Below are positions 5,143 to 10,202 of a stretch of DNA of 10,202 bases, in pieces. Under the pieces are notes generated by a model. It was given only the letters and a program-made list of their open reading frames with translations. It did not search any database and was not told the origin of the DNA. The DNA comes from Candidatus Omnitrophota bacterium (GTDB lineage Bacteria > Omnitrophota > Gorgyraeia > Aquiviventales > Aquiviventaceae): the NCBI GenBank assembly GCA_016206565.1, contig JACQRG010000072.1, positions 1-10,202 of the forward strand. The letters are read 5' to 3'. The position numbers were made by a program, and so were the translations under genes. Within the stretch, counting starts at the first letter, position 1; the number at the start of each line of letters is the position of its first letter.

Positions 5143-7038
5143 ATGTTCGACTACTGCCGCCTCTACGTCGGCCAGCCGCTCTCCTTGCCGCAGGTGCTGC
5201 GGCAGCTCGAGCAGCTGGACTACCGCCGCGTAGACGAGGTCGCCAATCCGGGCGACATCGCGCTGCGCGGCGGCATCCTGGACGTGTTTCCCGCCACCTT
5301 CGAATCCCCCCTGCGCCTGGAGCTGGACGGCAACCGCGTGGCCTCCATGCGCAGCTTCAACCCCAAGACGCTCGAGACCCTTGACCGCCACGCGATGGTG
5401 GTGATCCTGCCGCGCCGCGTCCACGTGCGGCCGTCCGTGGAGCTGCCCTTCGAGGCCTTCCTGGACCTGCGGGAGGGCGACCATGCGGTGCACCTGGACC
5501 ACGGCATCGGCCGCTACATCGGCCGCGCGACGATTGAGGGCGGCCGGGGCACGCAAGAGGCCCTCATCCTGGAGTACGCCGACGGCGACCGGCTCTACGT
5601 GCCGATGGACCAGCTCCATCTGGTGCAGAAGTATGTCGCGTTCGGCGCGCGCACCCCGGCGCTGCACAAGCTCGGGGGCGCGGCGTGGGCCCGGGCCAAG
5701 GCCAAGGCCTATGCCGGCGCCTGGACGTACGCGAAGAGCCTGCTGGACCTGCAGGCCAAGCGCACGGCGCTGCCCGGCCACGCCTTCGCGAAGGACCACG
5801 CCTGGCAGCGGCGCTTCGAGGCGGACTTCCCGCACCGCGAAACGCCGGACCAGGCCCAGGCGAGTGCTGAGATCAAGCGGGACATGGAGCAGCCGCGGCC
5901 CATGGACCGGCTGCTGCTGGGCGACGTGGGCTACGGCAAGACCGAGGTGGCGATGCGCGCCGCCTTCAAGGCGGTGACGGGCGGCAAGCAGGTCGCCGTC
6001 CTGGTGCCGACCACCATCCTGGCGTACCAGCATCACCGCACCTTCATCAAGCGCTTCGAGGGGTTCCCGGTGCAGGTGGAGATGCTCTCCCGCTTCGCCT
6101 CCGACGCCGAGCAGCGGCGCATCGTGGAGGCCCTGGGCCAGGGCCGCTGCGACGTCGTCGTGGGCACGCACCGGCTGCTCTCGCCGGATGTCCGGTTCAA
6201 GGACCTGGGGCTGCTGGTCATTGACGAGGAGCAGCGCTTCGGCGTGAAGGACAAGGAGCACCTCAAGCAGTGGCGCACCCAGGTGGATGTGCTGGCTCTC
6301 TCCGCCACCCCGATCCCGCGCACGCTCTACCTCGCCCTGGTGGGCGCGCGGGATTTCTCCCTGGTGGCCACGCCGCCGGAGAACCGCCATCCCATCGAGA
6401 CGCACGTCGTCGAGGGCGATGAAGCGGCCCTGCGGCCCTGGCTGCTGCGGGAGCTCTCGCGTGGCGGGCAGGTCTACGTCGTCCACAATCGGGTGTACAA
6501 TATCCACCAGGTCGCGCGGCGCCTGGGCGACGCGGTGCCGGAGGCCACGATCGGCGTGGCGCACGGCCAGATGATGGAAGCGGAGCTAGAGCAGGTGGTC
6601 ATGGCCTTCCTGGACGGCAAGCTGCAGGTGCTGGTGACGACGACGATCATCGAATCCGGGATGGACATCCCCAACGCCAACACGCTCGTCGTCCGGGATG
6701 CGGACGCCTTCGGCCTGGCGGACCTCTATCAGCTGCGGGGCCGGGTGGGCCGCTCGGACCGGCGCGCCTGGGCCTACCTGATGGTCAAGCACCTCAACGC
6801 GCTCAGCGCGCAGGCCCGCAAGCGCCTGGAGGCGATGGAGGAGCATGTCTCGCTGGGCTCGGGGTTCAAAATCGCCATGGAAGACCTGAAGATCCGGGGT
6901 GCCGGCAACCTGCTGGGCGTGGAGCAGTCCGGTCATGTCAGCGCGGTGGGCTTTGACCTGTACTGCCGCCTGCTGCGCGAGGCCGTGGGTCGTCTGAAGG
7001 AAGACCGAACAACCCCCGCCATGGGACACCACAGATGA
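5143..7038 (+). CDS. mfd: Short Mfd-type transcription-repair coupling factor (lacks UvrA-binding module and C-terminal domain)
   Basis: Mfd is a DNA translocase that removes stalled RNA polymerase and recruits UvrA. This version has 631 residues against about 1,100-1,200 normally. In order: a remnant of the UvrB-like domain 1b (about 8-95, including GDIALRGGILDVFP), directly followed by the RNA-polymerase-interacting CarD-like domain (about 103-170, HLDHGIGRYIG and EYADGDRLYVPMDQL). A complete RecG-like motor comes next: Walker A GDVGYGKTE (260-268), DEEQRFGV (361-368), SATPIPRT (387-394), QLRGRVGRS (530-538), and the translocation motif IRGAGNLLG...EQSG (about 584-597). Domains 1a, 2 and 3 are missing, and so is the C-terminal TRCF domain 7. 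The protein ends in repeat-derived residues. ATG 5143 is the first start after argS; upstream codons in this frame only shadow argS. Its stop overlaps the surA start. Confidence 0.88.
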   Translation: MFDYCRLYVGQPLSLPQVLRQLEQLDYRRVDEVANPGDIALRGGILDVFPATFESPLRLELDGNRVASMRSFNPKTLETLDRHAMVVILPRRVHVRPSVELPFEAFLDLREGDHAVHLDHGIGRYIGRATIEGGRGTQEALILEYADGDRLYVPMDQLHLVQKYVAFGARTPALHKLGGAAWARAKAKAYAGAWTYAKSLLDLQAKRTALPGHAFAKDHAWQRRFEADFPHRETPDQAQASAEIKRDMEQPRPMDRLLLGDVGYGKTEVAMRAAFKAVTGGKQVAVLVPTTILAYQHHRTFIKRFEGFPVQVEMLSRFASDAEQRRIVEALGQGRCDVVVGTHRLLSPDVRFKDLGLLVIDEEQRFGVKDKEHLKQWRTQVDVLALSATPIPRTLYLALVGARDFSLVATPPENRHPIETHVVEGDEAALRPWLLRELSRGGQVYVVHNRVYNIHQVARRLGDAVPEATIGVAHGQMMEAELEQVVMAFLDGKLQVLVTTTIIESGMDIPNANTLVVRDADAFGLADLYQLRGRVGRSDRRAWAYLMVKHLNALSAQARKRLEAMEEHVSLGSGFKIAMEDLKIRGAGNLLGVEQSGHVSAVGFDLYCRLLREAVGRLKEDRTTPAMGHHR

Positions 7039-7140
7039 CTGCGACACCACAGATGCCACAGAATCCACACAGAGGCACAGAGAAGTGGGCCATCGCAGCG
7101 GTCTCTATGTCTCTGTGGTGCCTCTGTGCTTCTGTGGTGT
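7025..7140. repeat. Inverted-repeat element with internal direct repeats at the mfd-surA junction
   Basis: Two imperfectly complementary arms, about 7044-7083 and 7102-7140, flank an 18-base loop. The left arm contains ACACCACAGA and ACACAGAGGCACAGAGA; the right arm contains TCTCTGTGGTGCCTCTGTG. The 13-mer GACACCACAGATG also occurs twice, at 7025-7037 and 7043-7055, 18 bases apart. The low-complexity CACAGAGRCACAGAGA style resembles intergenic repeats common in environmental genomes and differs sharply in composition from the GC-rich genes around it. It spans the end of mfd, the ATGA overlap and the first 35 codons of surA. Whether other copies exist in the genome cannot be seen here. Confidence 0.75.
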
Positions 7141-8042
7141 CGGCGGGCGCCGAAACGGTCAACCGGATCCTGGCGGTCGTCAACGGCGAGGTCATCACCG
7201 AAGCGGATGTGATGTCGCGCGTGACGATGCTGCTCGAGCAGCAGCAGGCCGACGGACGGCCGACCGAGGGCGTGGCGGGCCAGATGAAGAACCAGATCCT
7301 GGAGCGGCTGATTGAGCAGCGGCTGATGCTCCAGGAGGCGAAGCGCCTGGAGCTCTCGGTGCCGTACGAGCAGGTCACGCAGCATCTCGAGGAGTTCAAG
7401 CGCGAGATCGGCTCCGAGGAGACCTTTGAGCAATTCTTAGAGCAGGAAGGGTTGAATGAGATGCAGCTCAAGGAGCGCATCCGCGAGCAGCTCCTGGTGG
7501 ACGCCGCGGTGGACCGGCAGGTGCGCTCGACCATCACCATCAGCCCGCAGGAGGTCTCCCGGCTGGAGGCCGCCTCGCCGCAGCTGCAGGCCGAGGCCCC
7601 GGGTCGGGTCCTGCTCTCGTGCCTCTTGGTGCGGGTCGGCGAGGCGCGGGACGAGGCCAAGGCCAGGGCCCTCATTGAGAGCCTCCAGCAGCAGCTGCAG
7701 GGCGGGGCGACGTTCTCCGAGCTGGCCGCGCGCCACTCGGAGGATGCCTACGCGCAGGACGGAGGTGCGATGGGCTGGATGGAGCCCGCCGACCTGCTGC
7801 CCGAGCTGGGGGGGGCGTTGAAGCCGCTCAAGCCCGGCGAGGTCTCGCCGCCGATTCGCAGCGCGCTCGGCTTCCATCTCCTGAAAGTCCACGAGCGGGG
7901 TGAAGCGCAGCGCGACCCCGCGCTGTTGGCCCGCAGCGCCGCCTACCAGCAGCTCTACCGCCAGAAGTTCAAGCAGGCCTTCGACCGCTGGATGGCGCAG
8001 CTCAAGCGCCGGGCCTATATCGAGACGCCAAGTGGCTCATAA
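7035..8042 (+). CDS. surA: SurA-like periplasmic chaperone / parvulin peptidyl-prolyl isomerase
   Basis: SurA-type proteins act in the periplasm as chaperones for outer-membrane proteins and as cis-trans prolyl isomerases. This 335-residue protein has an export signal (about 1-39: charged start, hydrophobic stretch from WAIAAVSMSLWC, AGA just before Glu40). The SurA N-terminal chaperone domain follows (40-170, opening with ETVNRILAVVNGEVITEADV). One parvulin domain spans about 190-285 (FSELAARHSEDAYAQDGGAMGW, then LGFHLLKV), and a C-terminal helix completes the chaperone fold. E. coli SurA has two parvulin domains; single-domain versions are common elsewhere. ATG 7035 overlaps the mfd stop. 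ATG 7053 in the same frame is an alternative, and neither has a ribosome binding site. The signal peptide is encoded by the inverted repeat. The surA-pdxA-rsmA order supports the name. Confidence 0.9.
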   Translation: MTATPQMPQNPHRGTEKWAIAAVSMSLWCLCASVVSAGAETVNRILAVVNGEVITEADVMSRVTMLLEQQQADGRPTEGVAGQMKNQILERLIEQRLMLQEAKRLELSVPYEQVTQHLEEFKREIGSEETFEQFLEQEGLNEMQLKERIREQLLVDAAVDRQVRSTITISPQEVSRLEAASPQLQAEAPGRVLLSCLLVRVGEARDEAKARALIESLQQQLQGGATFSELAARHSEDAYAQDGGAMGWMEPADLLPELGGALKPLKPGEVSPPIRSALGFHLLKVHERGEAQRDPALLARSAAYQQLYRQKFKQAFDRWMAQLKRRAYIETPSGS

Positions 8043-8055
8043 GTATGGGCCACGG

Positions 8056-9045
8056 GTGACCAGAGTGCCGGTCCTGGCCGTGACGGCCGGAGACCCGGCC
8101 GGCATCGGGCCGGAGATCATTCTTAAAGTCCTGACGCCTCCGCCCCGCCTCGGGGTCGCCCTGGTCATCATCGGCGACCTTCGCGTCTTTGCGCAGACCG
8201 CCAGGCGGCTTCGCCTGCGGCTGCCCCGATGGCGCGTGATGGCGCGGGACACAGTCTGGAGCCCGTCGCTTCAGCAGCCGACGTTCCTCGATTGCCGCAC
8301 CGGCGTGCGCGCCAGGCCTGGACGCTCGGGCGCGGCCGCCGGCCGGGCGTCGCTGACCTATCTGGATGAGGGCATTGCGCTCTGCCGGGCGCGCCAGGCG
8401 CACGGGTTGGTGACCGGCCCGGTGACCAAGTGGGCCGTGCAGCGCGCGCGGCCCGGCTTCGTGGGGCAAACCGAGTACCTGGCGCGCGCCTTCGGCGCGC
8501 GCGGCGTGGTCATGATGTTCGCGTCGCAGCGCCTGCGCGTCGCACTCGTGACGCGGCACCTGCCGCTGCGCCAGGCCGCCCGCGCGGCGACACCCCGCCT
8601 CTGGCGGGACACCCTCATCGGGGTGGAGCGGGCTTTGCGCGCGCAGCTGGGTGTGCGCCGTCCGCGCCTGGCGGTGTGCGGCCTCAATCCCCATGCCGGA
8701 GAGGGGGGGCGTTTCGGCGATGAGGAGCGCCGGGTGATCGTGCCGGTGCTGCGCCGGCTGCGGCGCGCCGGGCTGCGCTGCGACGGGCCGTTCGCCGCGG
8801 ACGGGTTCTTTGCGCAAGCCCGGCGGTACGATGCGGTCGTCTGCGGCTACCATGACCAGGGGTTGATCCCGTTCAAGATGCTGGCGCGCGACCGCGGCTG
8901 CCAGCTCAGCCTGGGCCTGCCCGTCGTGCGCACCTCGCCGGACCATGGCAGCGCGCTGGACATCGCCGGCCGGGGCAGGGCCGACCCGGGCGCGATGCGC
9001 TACGCGCTGGCGTTCGCCGCGCGCCTGCTGACCGCTTCCCGCTAA
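8056..9045 (+). CDS. pdxA: 4-hydroxythreonine-4-phosphate dehydrogenase
   Basis: PdxA oxidises 4-phosphohydroxy-L-threonine with NAD in the DXP-dependent pathway to pyridoxal phosphate. The product then condenses with 1-deoxyxylulose-5-phosphate via PdxJ. From GTG 8056 the protein has 330 residues, normal for the family; GTG 8065 would also fit and no clear ribosome binding site decides. Visible signatures are TAGDPAGIGPE (10-20), TGPVTK, VTRHLPLR with His168, NPHAGEGG with His213, CGYHDQG with His266, Lys274 and GLPVVRTSPDHG with Arg292. The three histidines are the divalent-metal ligands known from E. coli PdxA (His166, 211, 266). Two residues that contact substrate there, His136 and Asn283, are Gln138 and Gln283 here. 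The gene sits in the conserved surA-pdxA-rsmA order. Confidence 0.93.
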   Translation: MTRVPVLAVTAGDPAGIGPEIILKVLTPPPRLGVALVIIGDLRVFAQTARRLRLRLPRWRVMARDTVWSPSLQQPTFLDCRTGVRARPGRSGAAAGRASLTYLDEGIALCRARQAHGLVTGPVTKWAVQRARPGFVGQTEYLARAFGARGVVMMFASQRLRVALVTRHLPLRQAARAATPRLWRDTLIGVERALRAQLGVRRPRLAVCGLNPHAGEGGRFGDEERRVIVPVLRRLRRAGLRCDGPFAADGFFAQARRYDAVVCGYHDQGLIPFKMLARDRGCQLSLGLPVVRTSPDHGSALDIAGRGRADPGAMRYALAFAARLLTASR

Positions 9046-9061
9046 CACGCCGTCCGATTCC

Positions 9062-9889
9062 ATGCTGACCGCTACGGCCCTGAAGACGTTCCTGGCGGCG
9101 CGCGACCTGCGGCTGCGCAAGCGCCTGGGCCAGCATCATCTGGTGGATGCTCAGGTCATGGAGCGGCTCGGCCGCCTCTGGCGGCTGGGGCCCGGCGATA
9201 CCGTGGTGGAAATCGGCGCCGGGCTCGGAGCGCTGACCGAAACGCTGGCCGCGCAAGCCGGCCGGGTGATGGCGGTGGAGGTGGATCCGGCGTTCGCGCG
9301 CGCGCTGGCCGAGCGGCTCTCAGGCGCGCCGAACCTCACGGTGGCGTGCCAAGACATCCTCACGTTTTCGTGGGCGGACGCGCCGGGCGCGGTCGTGGTC
9401 GGCGCCATTCCGTATCGCATCACCTCGCCGATCCTGGTCAGCTTAGCACGGGCGCGCGGCGCGATCCGGGAGGCTTGGCTCATCCTGCAGCAGGAGGTCG
9501 CGCAGCGGCTGGCTGCCCGCCCGTCCACCAAGGCGTACGGGCGCCTGAGCATCCTCGCCCAGTATGCCTGGCGCGTCACGCCGGCGCTGACGATTCCCCG
9601 GCGCGCCTTTTTTCCTCCGCCGGCCGTGGACTCGGTCTGCGTGCACTTGGAGCCATGGCCGGCACCCCCGGTGGCGGTGCCGGATGAGTCGCGGTTCTTC
9701 GAGCTGGTGCGCGCGGCCTTCGCCCAGCGGCGCAAGACCCTGGTCAACTGCCTGCTGGCGGACGGGGCGGGGTGGGGGAGCCGGGCGTCCCTCGAAGCGG
9801 CGCTGCAGACGCTTAGCCTGCCGGCCAACGTCCGCGGCGAAGCCCTCTCCCTCTCCCAGTTCGCTTCTCTCGCTAGCGCGTTACGCTAA
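9062..9889 (+). CDS. rsmA: 16S rRNA dimethyladenosine transferase, with an altered motif IV
   Basis: RsmA (KsgA) dimethylates two adjacent adenines in helix 45 of 16S rRNA and checks late 30S assembly, using S-adenosylmethionine. The 275-residue protein shows LRKRLGQHHLVD near the N-terminus, the SAM-binding motif VEIGAGLGALTE (49-60), acidic VEVD at 72-75, the QDIL motif at 97-100, and IPYRITSPIL, then FFPPPAVDSVCVHLEP and a helical C-terminal domain ending in FASLASALR. The catalytic N(L/I)PY motif reads AIPY at 115-118 because codon 115 is GCC (9404-9406), so the target-adenine-binding Asn is absent. ATG 9062 lies 16 bases after pdxA and lacks a visible ribosome binding site. Its last 120 bases recur in inverted, diverged form at 10083-10202. 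Family assignment is firm; activity is uncertain. Confidence 0.93.
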   Translation: MLTATALKTFLAARDLRLRKRLGQHHLVDAQVMERLGRLWRLGPGDTVVEIGAGLGALTETLAAQAGRVMAVEVDPAFARALAERLSGAPNLTVACQDILTFSWADAPGAVVVGAIPYRITSPILVSLARARGAIREAWLILQQEVAQRLAARPSTKAYGRLSILAQYAWRVTPALTIPRRAFFPPPAVDSVCVHLEPWPAPPVAVPDESRFFELVRAAFAQRRKTLVNCLLADGAGWGSRASLEAALQTLSLPANVRGEALSLSQFASLASALR

Positions 9890-10082
9890 CTTGGCTCAAG
9901 GCCGCGGGCTACCCCGCTCGCTCAGATGCGGTTCCGGGCGCCCGCTGCGGCGGACCGGCCGCGGCAACTCCTCGCGCCGAGGGGCGCTCGTCAGATAGCG
10001 CGGCCGTGCTCTCACTGAAGTCCGCCTCCGCGGGCTGAACCGCATATTCGCTCGCCGTGGTGGCCCGCGGCCCTGAGCCAAA
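9890..10082. other. Palindromic intergenic spacer between two convergent rsmA ends
   Basis: This 193-base spacer has no convincing gene. The ORFs that cross it are by-products of GC-rich palindromic sequence. It folds on itself along most of its length, with GC-rich arms and a central set of small hairpins. It could serve as a bidirectional transcription end for the two facing genes, although no T-tract typical of an intrinsic terminator is present. No tRNA or known small RNA was recognised in it. Confidence 0.55.
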
Positions 10083-10202
10083 TCAACGTAACGCGCTAGC
10101 GAGAGAAGCGAACTGCGAAATGGAGAGGGCTTCGCCGCGGACGTTGGCCGGCAGGCTAAGCGTCTGCAGCGCCGCTTCGAGGGACGCCCGGCTCCCCCAC
10201 CC
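10083..10202 (-). CDS. Second rsmA-like gene, C-terminal 39 codons only (5' end outside window)
   Basis: On the minus strand, a frame open from base 10202 encodes 39 residues that end in FASLASALR and stop at TGA (10085-10083). Compared with the rsmA C-terminus it has one amino-acid change, Leu to Ile, at the codon for residue 264. The other coding differences are silent (TCC/TCG, CGC/CGT) and the stop is TGA instead of TAA. This pattern is what selection on a protein leaves, so I read it as a genuine second copy or allele of the 16S rRNA dimethyladenosine transferase gene facing the first one. It could instead come from joining two strain variants during assembly. Its catalytic part lies beyond the window, so its motif IV cannot be checked here. 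Confidence 0.7.
   Translation of the reverse strand, partial: GWGSRASLEAALQTLSLPANVRGEALSISQFASLASALR

Larger units (their letters stand above)
9770..10202. repeat. Large inverted duplication covering the 3' end of rsmA, with palindromic spacer
   Basis: Bases 9770-9850 are the perfect reverse complement of 10122-10202 (81 bases). Bases 9851-9891 then match 10081-10121 with six substitutions. Beyond the stop codons the arms still align with increasing changes and small gaps: TGGCTCA(A/G)GGCCGCGGGC on both sides, ATGCGGTT, and a block ending GGCGGAC. Closer to the centre CGGCCGCG (9956-9963) faces CGCGGCCG (9999-10006), and CCTCG/CGAGG (9970-9982) lies near the apex. The right arm runs off the window, so the full length is unknown. 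Confidence 0.9.

Noticed and set aside
4999..6564. 521-codon minus-strand ORF opposite mfd
   Set aside because: It is antisense to the conserved Mfd RID and motor domains, with shadow-type composition.
6938..7675. Minus-strand ORF with TTEAQRHHRD-like segment
   Set aside because: This is the translation of the inverted repeat on the opposite strand joined to antisense surA; it is a familiar by-product of such repeats, not a gene.
9896..10081. Short ORF in the palindromic spacer
   Set aside because: It exists only because the GC-rich palindrome lacks stops, and has no start signal or recognisable motif.
9890..10082. Possible tRNA or structured small RNA
   Set aside because: No T-loop consensus, acceptor stem or known RNA motif was found; pairing is explained by the inverted duplication.

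Overview
The window is a dense, GC-rich bacterial chromosome segment. Almost every gene lies on the + strand, with short gaps or overlaps, and most are housekeeping genes. No phage, transposase, CRISPR, tRNA or rRNA is visible. The linkages proA-nadD-rsfS-argS and surA-pdxA-rsmA, the small DUF5679-type zinc ribbon, the short Mfd and the GC content suggest an uncultivated lineage such as high-GC Omnitrophota. Nitrospirota or NC10-like bacteria are alternatives. This assignment is a low-confidence inference from gene order and protein flavour.

Region 1 (1-2824) holds the 3' end of proA (proline synthesis), nadD (NAD synthesis), corA (Mg2+ channel) and a CNNM/CBS-pair membrane protein. The last three are joined by start/stop overlaps, so this reads as one operon tail with an Mg2+/divalent-cation pair at its end. 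A perfect 11-bp inverted repeat follows (2829-2864).

Region 2 (about 2883-9889) opens with a recognisable promoter (TTGACA plus an extended -10). A 46-residue zinc-ribbon gene comes next, then rsfS, argS, a strongly shortened mfd, a surA-like secreted chaperone, pdxA and rsmA. It combines translation and ribosome biogenesis (rsfS, argS, rsmA), transcription-coupled DNA processing (mfd), envelope folding (surA) and vitamin B6 synthesis (pdxA).

Region 3 (9770-10202) is the most striking part. The end of the window is an inverted, slightly diverged copy of the 3' end of rsmA. It faces the first copy tail to tail across a palindromic spacer. All differences within the coding part are synonymous, conservative, or stop-for-stop, which argues against a simple sequencing fold-back.

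Other points worth attention: the mfd-surA junction and the SurA signal peptide are written in a dispersed-looking inverted repeat; Mfd lacks its UvrA-binding half and its C-terminal domain; rsfS has no usual start codon covering its conserved first helix; RsmA has Ala in place of the motif-IV Asn; and PdxA has Gln at two substrate-contact positions. No defence or biosynthetic system was found.
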